Part shown: positions 32,937 to 41,039 of the stretch, piece after piece
How positions within the stretch are numbered: position 1 is the first letter of the stretch
Layout: the number at the start of each line of letters is the position of its first letter
Source: Paeniglutamicibacter cryotolerans
GTDB lineage: Bacteria > Actinomycetota > Actinomycetes > Actinomycetales > Micrococcaceae
Reading direction: 5' to 3'
Assembly: GCF_014190875.1 (NCBI RefSeq)
Contig: NZ_JACHVS010000001.1
Span: 1,240,001 to 1,304,000, forward strand
Length of the DNA: 64,000 nucleotides
Made by a program: the position numbers and the translations under genes
Notes under the pieces: generated by a model
Seen by the model: only the letters and a program-made list of their open reading frames with translations
Database searches by the model: none
Told to the model about the DNA's origin: nothing

Positions 32937-32974
32937 CAGTGGCGGTCCACCGGGAATCCGGTGGACCGCCACTG
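32937..32974. terminator. Bidirectional terminator between convergent genes
   Basis: A perfect 17-bp stem with a GAAT loop (32937-32953 with 32958-32974) lies between the EEP-family gene and the convergent aminotransferase gene. Confidence 0.8.
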
Positions 32975-32994
32975 GCGTGTGCGCGAAGCGGAGG

Positions 32995-34080
32995 CTAGCC
33001 GAGTTGGACGCGCACGCCCGGTACTGCGGCCGTCACGGCCGCCAGGATCGCTTCGTTGGCTTCCGGGTTGCCGATGGAGATGCGGATGCCCTCGCCGGCG
33101 AAGGCGCGGCCCCAGATTCCGCGCTCCCGCAGGATTGCATCCACGGCGCCGGTGTCCTCGCCGGTGGGCAGCCAAATGAAGTTGGCATAGGAGGGTGGGA
33201 ACTCGATTCCAGCCGCCGTGAATCGGGCGCTGAGCTCGGCGCGGGCCTGGATCAGGGCGTCGATGCGGACCTGCAGTTCATCCTCGGCATCCAGCGACGC
33301 GACGGCGGCATGTTGGGCCAGCGTGGTCACGGCGAAGGGAATGGCCGTCTTGCGGAGGTTCGCCGCCACCTCGGCGGGGGCGATCGCGTAGCCGACCCGC
33401 AGCCCGGCCAAGCCGTAGGCCTTGGAAAAGGTATGCAGCACGGCGACGTTGGGGTAGCTGCGGAAGAATTCGATGCCCTGAGCCGAGCCGGGCTCCCGGT
33501 TGAAATGCAGGTATGCCTCGTCGATGACCACCAGCACGGTGGACGGTACCTCCCGCATGAAGGCCTCCACCTCGGCGGTGGTCACGATGGTGCCGGTGGG
33601 ATTGTTGGGGTTGCAGATGAAGACCAGCCGGGTGCGGTCGGTGATCGCCGCTGCCATGGCGGGAAGGTCGTGGCGGCCCTCGGCATCGAGCGGGACCTCG
33701 AGGGGGACGGCCCCGGCCACGCGGGCCAGCATCGGGTAGGCCTCGAAGGAGCGCCAGGCGAACATGACCTCGTCGCCGGGATCGGTGGTGGCGTGGATCA
33801 GCTGTGCGGCAACCTCGACCGACCCGGCACCCAGGCAGATGTTTTCGGCTGACACGGAGAACTGCTCGGCCAGTCGGGCCGTGAGTTCCGGTGCCCCGCC
33901 GTTGGGGTATTCGTTGATGCCGCCGAGGCATTCCGCGACGGCCGCGGTGACCGAGGCCAGCGGAGGGTAGGGGTTTTCGTTGGAAGAGAGCTTGTGGGAG
34001 GCGGCAGCGCCGGCAGCGGGGCCCTGGCCCTGCTTGTAGGGCGGGATGTGGTCAAGCGAGGAACGGTGCGGCAGCGTCAT
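32995..34080 (-). CDS. Histidinol-phosphate/aromatic aminotransferase (HisC-like)
   Basis: The 361-aa fold-type I PLP enzyme has KLSSNENPYPP near the N-terminus and NPNNPTGT in the middle. The Schiff-base lysine is Lys220 in FSKAYGLAGLRVGYA, and the C-terminal arginine motif is GIRISIGNPEANE. Actinobacteria often have several HisC-like proteins, some of which make phenylalanine. The isolated position, next to an Lrp/AsnC regulator and not a his operon, favours an aromatic aminotransferase. I chose the ATG at 34080 with GAAGGA just upstream; an upstream in-frame start would add 14 residues. Confidence 0.88.
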   Translation of the reverse strand: MTLPHRSSLDHIPPYKQGQGPAAGAAASHKLSSNENPYPPLASVTAAVAECLGGINEYPNGGAPELTARLAEQFSVSAENICLGAGSVEVAAQLIHATTDPGDEVMFAWRSFEAYPMLARVAGAVPLEVPLDAEGRHDLPAMAAAITDRTRLVFICNPNNPTGTIVTTAEVEAFMREVPSTVLVVIDEAYLHFNREPGSAQGIEFFRSYPNVAVLHTFSKAYGLAGLRVGYAIAPAEVAANLRKTAIPFAVTTLAQHAAVASLDAEDELQVRIDALIQARAELSARFTAAGIEFPPSYANFIWLPTGEDTGAVDAILRERGIWGRAFAGEGIRISIGNPEANEAILAAVTAAVPGVRVQLG

Positions 34081-34260
34081 GCGGGATCCTTCGGAGGCTT
34101 TCGTGACAACGTGTTTCGTCAACGATGGTGCAACTCACAGTAAGTTACGTAGCTCCGGCTGCATGGTCAAACGGACGCCAAAGGTGCGTACAACATGTAC
34201 AGGAAGAGTGGTGTTCAGGTGGTTTTGCCGGACAAGTTGTCCACCTATGATCCGGGTGGG

Positions 34261-34731
34261 CTACTCTCTGCCGGCGTCGCGGACAAGCGGCAGGGTCCGG
34301 TTTTCGAAGTGGGTGACCAGCACGATCGAGCTGGAGGTCCGGTCCACCCCCGCGGTCTGCGAAACGGCGTCCAGAACCCGCTGCAGATCCACGGTGGACC
34401 GGGCCACGATCTTCACAAGCATGTCGCTGGAGCCCGAAACGGTGTGCATTTCCAGGATTTCGGGGATCCTGGCCAGCAGCGGTGCCACCTCTTCGTGGCC
34501 GTGTTCCTGGTGGATCTCCAGGGAGCAATACGTGATGATCGGGTAGCCCATGGCGCCCGGGTTGATCTGCAGAGCGATGCGCGCAACCACCCCGGCCTCC
34601 TGCAGCCGGTTTAGCCTGTTCTGCACCGTTCCACGGGCCACTCCCAGGCGCCTGGAGGATTCGAGCACACCGATGCCGGGCTCGTCGGTCATCAGCTCGA
34701 TGATCGAGGCGTCCAGCGGATCAAGTTTCAT
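34261..34731 (-). CDS. Lrp/AsnC-family transcriptional regulator
   Basis: The 156-aa protein has an N-terminal winged HTH (LDASIIELMTDEPGIGVLES, with VARGTVQNRLNRLQEAGVV as recognition region). It is followed by an AsnC-type ligand-binding/oligomerisation domain (VSGSSDMLVKIVARSTVDL and SSSIVLVTHFENRTLPLV). Such proteins sense amino acids and control their own and neighbouring genes. The aminotransferase gene lies about 180 nt downstream on the same strand and is the obvious target. Its start is at the ATG giving MKLDPLDASI. Upstream lies the remnant of an FAD oxidase. Confidence 0.9.
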   Translation of the reverse strand: MKLDPLDASIIELMTDEPGIGVLESSRRLGVARGTVQNRLNRLQEAGVVARIALQINPGAMGYPIITYCSLEIHQEHGHEEVAPLLARIPEILEMHTVSGSSDMLVKIVARSTVDLQRVLDAVSQTAGVDRTSSSIVLVTHFENRTLPLVRDAGRE

Positions 34732-34781
34732 CTGCCCATCATCGTGCCTGGGACCGGGCCCACGCCAATCCGCATCGTGGC

Positions 34782-35158
34782 CTAGAGCCCCAGCATCTCG
34801 CGCAGGTGCCCGTAGAGGAGGATGCCGTCCGGGTCGACCGCCTTGCGCTGGGCCAGGAAGCCGCCGAAATGCGGGTACTGCTCCCGCAGGTAGGAAGCGT
34901 CGCGGGTAGGCATCTTGCCCCAGTGCGGGCACCCGCCATGGGCGATGAAGACCTCTTCCACTTGCCCGAAGAACTCCCCGGCGGCTTCCCCCGCATAGCG
35001 GTGGACGGCGATGTAGAAGCTTTCGTGCCCAGCCGATCCAGATCCAGCAGGCCGACGGGGCGGGAGGCGAGGCCGGCCGCGTCCAGCGCCGCAAGGTAGC
35101 TGGGGAAGTCGTCGACGGCGGGCATCGTCTGCTGAAAATACGTGTCGGAATGTCTCAC
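34782..35158 (-). pseudogene. C-terminal remnant of an FAD-linked sugar-lactone/alditol oxidase
   Basis: The 3' half encodes ESFYIAVHRYAGEAAGEFFG, then HGGCPHWGKMPTRDASYLRE and FGGFLAQRKAVDPDGILLYG, ending REMLGL. The HWGKMPT...FLAxRxxxDPxG pattern is the C-terminus of the D-arabinono-1,4-lactone oxidase / alditol oxidase family. The 5' part (RHSDTYFQQTMPAVDDFPSY, then LAALDAAGLASRPVGLLDLD) is in a different frame, with a shift near 35035-35045. The FAD-binding domain is missing, so about three quarters of a ~430-aa enzyme are gone. A GTG with GGAG upstream still opens the 5' piece. Confidence 0.7.
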
Positions 35159-35291
35159 GTGAACTGCTCCAAGCGCCGGTGAGCGGAGGGGGCCGTGGTG
35201 CCGGCGCCGGGCACCGGTTCGGGAGTGCGCCCGATCTACAACATCGGGTGACCCGGGCACCTGAGCACCGGCGTGTGGTTTGATGGGGCGC

Positions 35292-35918
35292 ATGCTCCAC
35301 GCCATCTATTCGCGCCCGGAGGCCGAGCGGACTGGAACGCACCTGGTGATCCTGTTCCACGGCTACGGTTCCCGCGAGGAACACATGATCCCGTGGTTCT
35401 CCGCGTTGCCCGGGGATGCCACCGGGGTCGCCCTGCGCGGCGGGCTGGACATGGACGGTGAATACGGATGGTTCCTGCTCGACTACTTCCTGGCCAACGA
35501 CTTCGCCGAGGTGCTCTCCGGCGCCGGGAGGGTGTTCGACTGGCAGGACGCAAACGCGACCGGGTACGCCTCGATCAGCCTGCTGGGCCATTCCCAGGGC
35601 ATGGCGATGGCCTCGACGTTGCAGCGCCTGCGGCCCGGCTCTTACCGGGCCGTGGTGGGGCTGAGCGGGTTCGTGCTGGATAACGAGCTGCTGAACCTCA
35701 CCGACACCGTGCCGGGGGATCGGGCCGAGGCGATCCCGTTCTTCTGGGGCCGGGACCCGATGGACCCGGTCATCAACGCCGACGCGCTCGAACACACGGC
35801 GGACTGGCTGTCGGCAAACTCGCGGCTCACGGCACGGAGCTACCCGGGCATGGGCCATGGGTTCGGTCCCGAGGAGCAGCGCGACGTGGCGGCCTTCCTG
35901 AACCATTACCTGCGTTGA
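35292..35918 (+). CDS. Alpha/beta hydrolase (phospholipase/carboxylesterase type)
   Basis: The 208-aa serine hydrolase resembles small carboxylesterases. The oxyanion/N-terminal strand is LVILFHGYGSREE, the nucleophile elbow is LLGHSQGMAM with Ser101, and the catalytic Asp is probably in FWGRDPMDPVI. The catalytic His is in YPGMGHGFGPEE. The substrate is unknown. Starts at TTG 35280, ATG 35283 or ATG 35292 are all in frame. I favour 35292 because TTTGAT lies 7 nt upstream, but the evidence is thin. The upstream DNA is the divergent oxidase remnant. Confidence 0.82.
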   Translation: MLHAIYSRPEAERTGTHLVILFHGYGSREEHMIPWFSALPGDATGVALRGGLDMDGEYGWFLLDYFLANDFAEVLSGAGRVFDWQDANATGYASISLLGHSQGMAMASTLQRLRPGSYRAVVGLSGFVLDNELLNLTDTVPGDRAEAIPFFWGRDPMDPVINADALEHTADWLSANSRLTARSYPGMGHGFGPEEQRDVAAFLNHYLR

Positions 35919-36062
35919 ACCCGAAGTGGCGTGCGGGAATCCACCGTTCGGTTGATGGACGAGCGAAAACCGGATGGCAGGGTGGGCGATGGAGGGTCAA
36001 GGGTTTGCCCGGCCGGACCCCCCCGTCTTGCTTTCCCGGGCCGTTTGAAAGGCAAGCGCACC

Positions 36063-36506
36063 GTGCTCCGATTGTTCTACACCTCCTTCAGCTTCGGCAT
36101 CGTCGGCATTCTCTCCGGGCTGTACTACCGTGAGCTGACCAAGGCCCACCACTTCACCGACCGCTCGGCCTCGCAACTGGGCCTGGTCCACTCGCACTTC
36201 CTGGTGCTCGGCTTCGTCATCCTGCTGCTTGTCCTGGCACTGGAGAAGCTCTTCTCCCTCTCCGGCGTTGCACCGAAGCTCTTCAACTGGTTCTTCTGGA
36301 CCTGGACGATCGGCGTCGCCATCACCGGCGGCATGATGGCGGTTAAGGGCTCACTGGTGGTGGTGGGTGCCGACGCCGGATCGGCGGCACTCTCGGGTAT
36401 CGCCGGACTCGGCCATATCTGCCTGACCGCCGGATTCGTGCTGCTCTTCCTCGCGGTGCGTCGGGCCTTGGTGGCCGGCAACGTCCGGTCCGCGCCCCGT
36501 GCCTGA
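36063..36506 (+). CDS. DUF2871-type integral membrane protein
   Basis: The 147-aa protein has four hydrophobic helices: LFYTSFSFGIVGILSGLYY, FLVLGFVILLLVLALEKLF, the FFWTWTIGVAITGGMM segment, and LGHICLTAGFVLLFLAVRRA. Conserved His residues in helix 2 (GLVHSHFLVLGF) match the DUF2871 family, which resembles haem-copper-oxidase-like small membrane proteins. The function is unknown. GTG start with GAAAGG about 10 nt upstream; the frame is open further 5' but the extra residues look non-coding. Confidence 0.75.
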   Translation: MLRLFYTSFSFGIVGILSGLYYRELTKAHHFTDRSASQLGLVHSHFLVLGFVILLLVLALEKLFSLSGVAPKLFNWFFWTWTIGVAITGGMMAVKGSLVVVGADAGSAALSGIAGLGHICLTAGFVLLFLAVRRALVAGNVRSAPRA

Positions 36507-36576
36507 GGCGGCGGCCCGGGCCGCCCGGGCTCCACGCCGGGCGCGAAAAAGTCAGCCAACGCCCGGGCGGTGGTCC

Positions 36577-36582
36577 TACAGT
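36577..36582 (+). promoter_or_regulatory. -10 box (TACAGT) for a leaderless gene
   Basis: TACAGT ends 8 nt before the ATG at 36591. Confidence 0.55.
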
Positions 36583-36590
36583 TGGTCGTT

Positions 36591-37442
36591 ATGAAGAACA
36601 ACGCGATCACCTCGGTCATCATCGGACCCGACGGCAAACCCGTCCAGGGCATCCAGGGTGCGATCCTGCGTGCCATCACCCTGCAGCGCCCGCTAGTGCT
36701 GGCCTACCTGCGCCGGATGCGCCGACGACACCCGGGTGCCACGGCGGCGGAACTGGCCCGGATCGTCGAACGCGACTACCTGATCGCCGTCACCGGCGGC
36801 GGGGCCGCCGTTGGTGCCACCGCAGCCGTGCCCGCCGTGGGCACGGCGCTCGCGCTGGGCCTCTCGGCCACGGCGACCGTCGGATTCCTCGAGGCCAGTG
36901 CCCTCTACGGGCAGTCCCTGGCCGAGCTGCACGGTATCGCCACCGACGACCCGGATAAGACCCGCCTGCTGGTCATGGCCATCCTGCTCGGGGACGAGGG
37001 GTCCATGATGATCGCCTCGCTGACCCACCAGGCGGCCGGGCAGGGCGCCGGCCCCATCAAGGGCTGGGCGGCTGTGCTGGGTGCCGGAAACCGCAGCAGC
37101 CTGTGGCGCACGGCGGCGGCCAGCATCCAGAAGAAGTTCATGCGCAAGATCATGGCCACCCAGGGCGCCTCCATGGTCGGGCGCGTCATCCCCTTCGGCG
37201 TGGGAGCGGCAATCGGCGGTGCCGGCAACCATTTCCTGGGCCGGCGCGTGGTCCAGTCGGCGGGGCTGGCCTTCGGAGCCCTGCCGGTCACCGTGCCCGG
37301 GGCAGTGCTCGAGGCCGAGCTTCGGGGCACCGGGACTGTTTTCCGAACCACTGCCGAGCAGGACGTCGAACGGGAGATCGAGGACGAACGCAGGCGTCGG
37401 GCCGAGGCCTTGGGGCCCACCGGGAAGCCGTTGGACTCCTAG
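36591..37442 (+). CDS. Conserved protein with glycine/alanine-rich hydrophobic segments
   Basis: The 283-aa protein is of unknown function. The N-terminus (MKNNAITSVIIGPDGKPVQG) leads into a basic helix. Two Gly/Ala-rich hydrophobic stretches follow (GGGAAVGATAAVPAVGTALA, ~residues 65-95, and VIPFGVGAAIGGAGNHFLG, ~200-220), which could be membrane helices or glycine-zipper segments. The C-terminus is charged and helical (EQDVEREIEDERRRRAEALG). The pattern is reminiscent of EcsC-like or channel-like proteins, but I cannot assign a family. The stop overlaps the convergent DUF445 gene by 4 nt. Confidence 0.72.
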   Translation: MKNNAITSVIIGPDGKPVQGIQGAILRAITLQRPLVLAYLRRMRRRHPGATAAELARIVERDYLIAVTGGGAAVGATAAVPAVGTALALGLSATATVGFLEASALYGQSLAELHGIATDDPDKTRLLVMAILLGDEGSMMIASLTHQAAGQGAGPIKGWAAVLGAGNRSSLWRTAAASIQKKFMRKIMATQGASMVGRVIPFGVGAAIGGAGNHFLGRRVVQSAGLAFGALPVTVPGAVLEAELRGTGTVFRTTAEQDVEREIEDERRRRAEALGPTGKPLDS

Positions 37443-38710
37443 CCCAACAGGGCGTTGGCCACGGTGAAGATGAGAAGACCTGCCAGCGAGCCGACCACCG
37501 TGCCGTTGATCCTGATGAACTGCAGGTCCCGGCCGACTTGGAGCTCGATCTTCTGACTGGTTTCATTGCCGTCCCAGCGGGCGACGGTGTCCTTGATCAG
37601 CATGGCGATCTCCCCGCCATAGGTGGCCAGCAGATACCCGGCGGCTCCCACGACCCAGCCGTCGACCTTCGCGGAGAGCGCCGCGTCTGTACGCAGGCGG
37701 TTTCCCAGGTCGATCAGACCCCGGACGAAGGAGCGCCGAAGCTCGGATTCCGGATGCGACACGGCATCGATGAGCGCCTGCTTGATGCTTGACCAGCTGG
37801 TGGCCGCCAGTTCGCGCAGCTGCGGATCGCCCAGCAGCGAGTGCTTCAGCTCCTCCACCTTGGCGATCATCTCCGGCGAGCCCTGCATGTCAGTGGCGAA
37901 ATCCGCCAGCCAGGCATCGATGCTCAGGCGCAGCGGGTGGTTAGGATTGGCGCGCACGGCGGCCGTGAGCTTGAGCAGTTCACGGTGGATCTTCTCGCCC
38001 AGCAGCTGATCGACCATGTTCGGGATCCAGGAGGGCGAGTGGGTGGCCACCAGCCCCACCACCGTGGAGCGGTTGGACCCCACCCATTCCTGGGCGCGTT
38101 CGACGAGAAGGTCCACGAGCGGGCGGTGATGCCCATCGGCGACCAGCCGCTGCACGATGCGCCCCAGCGTGGAGGACCATTCGGGGGCAAGCATGTGCTT
38201 CTTGGCCAGGGACTCGATCAGCCGGAGCACGTCCTCGTCGTCCAGCACCTCGAGGATCGCGCCGATCGCCACCGATGCCTCCTTGGCCACCCGCTCCGCC
38301 GAGGCTGGCTTCCGTAGCCAGGTTCCAACGGTGGCGGCAAAGTGGAGCTGCCTCAGTTTCTCCGACACGACCTCCTCGGAGAGGAAGTTCTCCTGCACGA
38401 ACTCGCCCAGGGATTCCCCGATCTGGTCCTTCTTGCGCGGGATGATCGCCGTGTGGGGGATTTTCAGGCCCATCGGGTGCTTGAACAGTGCCGTGACCGC
38501 GAACCAGTCGGCCAACGCGCCGACCATGCCGCCTTCCGCCGCCGCACGCACGTATTGAAGCCACGGGTAGCGCTCCTGAAGCGCGAAGGCCACGGCAAAC
38601 ACCACCGCCATCATCACCAGGAGCGAGGTGGCCAGGCGTTTCATGCGACGCAGCGCCAAGGCCCGGTCGAGGTCGGTGAGCGGGGCAGCTACGGGCGACA
38701 GGTCGGACAT
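37439..38710 (-). CDS. DUF445 (YjiN-like) membrane protein
   Basis: The 423-aa protein has an N-terminal hydrophobic helix (LATSLLVMMAVVFAVAFAL). The DUF445 hallmark GGMVGALADWFAVTALFKHP is followed by GLKIPHTAIIPRKKDQIGES. A long helical extracytoplasmic or cytoplasmic domain comes next, then a second C-terminal hydrophobic segment (GTVVGSLAGLLIFTVANALLG). The biochemical role of the family is unknown. I chose the ATG at 38710 with TAGGAG about 10 nt upstream on the minus strand; the frame continues far upstream without coding character. It converges on the preceding gene with a 4-nt overlap. Confidence 0.88.
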   Translation of the reverse strand: MSDLSPVAAPLTDLDRALALRRMKRLATSLLVMMAVVFAVAFALQERYPWLQYVRAAAEGGMVGALADWFAVTALFKHPMGLKIPHTAIIPRKKDQIGESLGEFVQENFLSEEVVSEKLRQLHFAATVGTWLRKPASAERVAKEASVAIGAILEVLDDEDVLRLIESLAKKHMLAPEWSSTLGRIVQRLVADGHHRPLVDLLVERAQEWVGSNRSTVVGLVATHSPSWIPNMVDQLLGEKIHRELLKLTAAVRANPNHPLRLSIDAWLADFATDMQGSPEMIAKVEELKHSLLGDPQLRELAATSWSSIKQALIDAVSHPESELRRSFVRGLIDLGNRLRTDAALSAKVDGWVVGAAGYLLATYGGEIAMLIKDTVARWDGNETSQKIELQVGRDLQFIRINGTVVGSLAGLLIFTVANALLG

Positions 38711-38805
38711 GATCGTGGAACTCCTACTGATTGGCGGCACCCTAGAATTCCACGATAGTTCACCCCGTAGGCGCCCCACGACCTGCGCCGGCGGGGCCCG
38801 GCCGG

Positions 38806-38811
38806 TAGCGT
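38806..38811 (+). promoter_or_regulatory. -10 box (TAGCGT) for a leaderless gene
   Basis: TAGCGT ends 7 nt before the ATG at 38819. Confidence 0.55.
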
Positions 38812-38818
38812 GGAATCC

Positions 38819-39691
38819 ATGAGCATCTTTGTCTTTGCGCACCGTGGTTCCAGTGAACGCTTCGCCGAGAACACCAGGGCCGCCTATCTGCAGGCGCTCG
38901 TCGAGGGCGCCGACGGCATCGAATGCGATGTCCATCTGAGCGCCGATGGCCAGGTCGTCTGCCACCACGACCCGACGGTGAACCGGACCTCGAACGCCAC
39001 CGGCAGGGTCGCGGAGCTGACCCTTGCCCAACTGCGCGCCTTGGATTTCTGTTCGTGGAAGGGCGCCGAACTGCCCTCCGGTTATGGGGGCCCGCATGAG
39101 CAGCTGCTGACCCTCGGTGAGCTGGTGGGACTGATGCTCGCCGATGGATCGGAGGTCGGGCTGGCTGTGGAGATCAAACATCCGAGCCCGTTTGGCCGGA
39201 AGCTCGAGGAGCGGGTGTTGGAGGAGCTGCGCGCACTGGGCTGGGGTGCGCGGGATTCGCAGATCGGCAATATCACCGTTTCATTCATGAGCTTCGACCC
39301 GGGCTCGGTGGATTGGCTACTCGGGCACGTTCCGGCCGAATACGTATGCCAGCTGGTGACGTCAGTCGATGCGGAATGGATCGATGAACTGGCACGCGAC
39401 GGGATGGTCGACAAGGCCGCGGTGGCAGGCGTTCTGGCCGAGTCGATGGAAGCGGGCGTGCAGTTGCTGGATCGCGGGCTCCCGGGCATCGCCGGTCCCG
39501 GCGTGTCTTACCTGCGCGCGCACCCCGATGCGCTGAAGCGCTGGTTGGATAACGGGAGGACCTTCCGGGTCTGGACCGTGGACCGGGAGAAGGACGCTGA
39601 TTACCTCGTGGCGGCGGGCGTCACCCAGCTGACCAGCAACCGCCCGGCGCTGCTCAAGGAATACCTGGGTCTTGCCGCGGGGCGCGGCTGA
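38819..39691 (+). CDS. Glycerophosphodiester phosphodiesterase
   Basis: The 290-aa TIM-barrel enzyme hydrolyses glycerophosphodiesters to glycerol-3-phosphate and an alcohol. The family start motif FAHRGSSERFAENTRAAYLQ holds the catalytic His and the ENT motif, and EGADGIECDVHLSADGQVV carries the metal-binding ExD. HHDPTVNRTSNATGRV supplies the second catalytic His. C-terminal FRVWTVDREKDADYLVAAGV closes the barrel. No signal peptide, so it is cytoplasmic and recycles phospholipid headgroups. The leaderless -10 fixes the start at ATG 38819. Confidence 0.93.
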   Translation: MSIFVFAHRGSSERFAENTRAAYLQALVEGADGIECDVHLSADGQVVCHHDPTVNRTSNATGRVAELTLAQLRALDFCSWKGAELPSGYGGPHEQLLTLGELVGLMLADGSEVGLAVEIKHPSPFGRKLEERVLEELRALGWGARDSQIGNITVSFMSFDPGSVDWLLGHVPAEYVCQLVTSVDAEWIDELARDGMVDKAAVAGVLAESMEAGVQLLDRGLPGIAGPGVSYLRAHPDALKRWLDNGRTFRVWTVDREKDADYLVAAGVTQLTSNRPALLKEYLGLAAGRG

Positions 39692-39759
39692 GCAACGGCC
39701 CGAGGGCGGTAGAAGTCGCCGCACCGGACCATGTGACGGGCCGCCCCGGCGTGCATCGT

Positions 39760-39765
39760 TAGACT
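39760..39765 (+). promoter_or_regulatory. -10 box (TAGACT) for leaderless azlC
   Basis: TAGACT ends 6 nt before the GTG at 39772. Confidence 0.6.
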
Positions 39766-39771
39766 TGGTGG

Positions 39772-40515
39772 GTGAAAATCCAGCTGACGCCCGCCTCCAA
39801 GATCGCCCTGTCGATCTCCCTGGCGACCGGGCTCTACGGGATTTCCTTCGGCGCCCTGGGTGTTGCCGCCGGGTTGTCGGTCTGGCAGGCGGTGGCACTG
39901 AGCCTGCTGATGTTCACCGGAGGTTCGCAGTTCGCGTTCATCGGTGTTCTGGCCGGCGGTGGTTCGGGCGGGGCGGCCTTCGGCGCCGCATCGCTGCTAG
40001 GCATCAGAAATGCCGTGTATGGAATGCAAATGAATTCGATGTTGCGTCCGACCGGCTGGCTGCGGCCTGCGGCCGCCCACGTGACCATCGACGAATCGGT
40101 TGCCACGGCTTCCGGACAAAGCGATCCGGACGAGCAGCGACGTGGATTCTGGATCGCCGGGGTCGGCGTATTCGTCTTATGGAATATCTTTACCGCGCTC
40201 GGCGCACTCCTGGGCGACGCCCTGGGGGACCCGAAAGCCTGGGGGCTGGATGGTGCAGCGGTGGCCGCGTTCCTGGGCCTGCTCTGGCCACGGCTGCGCT
40301 CGCGTGAGCCAGTGGCCATTGCGGTCGTCTGCGCACTGGCAACCGTGCTGGTGATTCCGCTGGTCCCGCCCGGGATTCCGATTCTTGTCGCGGCGGCCAT
40401 CGCCGCGGTCTGGGGCTGGTGGGGGAAGGGCCCCGCCCGCGAGGGGCTGGAGCCCGACCTTGACCCGTACGCGCATGAGCGCCGCGGTGAGACATCCGAG
40501 GGAGGAAAGCCATGA
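39772..40515 (+). CDS. azlC: AzlC-family branched-chain amino acid exporter, large subunit
   Basis: The 247-aa membrane protein begins KIALSISLATGLYGISFGAL and has the characteristic LLMFTGGSQFAFIGVLAGGG and LLGIRNAVYGMQMNSMLRP segments of AzlC/YgaZ. About seven hydrophobic helices are visible, with a short hydrophilic C-terminal tail. It works with the small subunit AzlD, whose start overlaps its stop by 4 nt. The pair exports branched-chain amino acids or related compounds in other bacteria. Leaderless GTG start. Confidence 0.9.
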   Translation: MKIQLTPASKIALSISLATGLYGISFGALGVAAGLSVWQAVALSLLMFTGGSQFAFIGVLAGGGSGGAAFGAASLLGIRNAVYGMQMNSMLRPTGWLRPAAAHVTIDESVATASGQSDPDEQRRGFWIAGVGVFVLWNIFTALGALLGDALGDPKAWGLDGAAVAAFLGLLWPRLRSREPVAIAVVCALATVLVIPLVPPGIPILVAAAIAAVWGWWGKGPAREGLEPDLDPYAHERRGETSEGGKP

Positions 40516-40823
40516 GCACTTGGACCTGGATCCTGCTGGCAGCCGCCGTGGCGTACCTGACGAAATTGTTGGGCTACCTCGTGCCAGCCCGGGTGCTGGA
40601 GAATGAGCGGGCCCTACGTGCAGCGGGAACCGTCACCATCGGGTTGCTCGCCTCGCTGACCATGGTCAATACGGTCTCCGCAGGCACCTCGGTGATCATT
40701 GACGCCCGGGCGGGTGCCTTGGTGGCCGCGCTGGTGGCGCTGCTGCTGCGGGCGCCGTTCCTGGCCGTGGTGATTGCGGGCGCCGCGGCAGCTGCCGTCT
40801 TGCGCCTCCTCGGCGCTCGCTGA
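40512..40823 (+). CDS. azlD: AzlD-family branched-chain amino acid exporter, small subunit
   Basis: The 103-aa membrane protein has three to four helices. TWTWILLAAAVAYLTKLLGY at the start and LRAPFLAVVIAGAAAAAVLR at the end are typical of AzlD/YgaH. It overlaps azlC by ATGA, so translation is coupled. GGAGG about 9 nt upstream lies inside azlC. No clear terminator follows. Confidence 0.9.
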   Translation: MSTWTWILLAAAVAYLTKLLGYLVPARVLENERALRAAGTVTIGLLASLTMVNTVSAGTSVIIDARAGALVAALVALLLRAPFLAVVIAGAAAAAVLRLLGAR

Positions 40824-40941
40824 ACCGCGGGAATCCGTTCTTGGAAACATCCCAAGGCCTCGCGGTCCAATGACTGCCGTAATCAAATTGTGACGCGTGT
40901 TGAAATACTCGCGGGTAGAAATGTCAGCATCAACAAGTTTT

Positions 40942-40957
40942 TGTGACTAGGCTCACA
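40942..40957. promoter_or_regulatory. CRP/GlxR-type operator upstream of the peptide importer
   Basis: TGTGACTAGGCTCACA is a perfect TGTGA-N6-TCACA palindrome, the consensus for cAMP-dependent CRP/GlxR regulators. It covers TAGGCT (40948-40953), a possible -10, which would suit repression. It lies about 85 nt before the binding-protein ATG. A second perfect copy is at 61551-61566. Confidence 0.7.
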
Positions 40958-41039
40958 CCCATGTGGTTCTGGTTCCTACGGGAACCAGCGGCGACTTCCA
41001 CTGACGGAAGACGTCCATGCCTTCAACCTGGGAGTAGAC

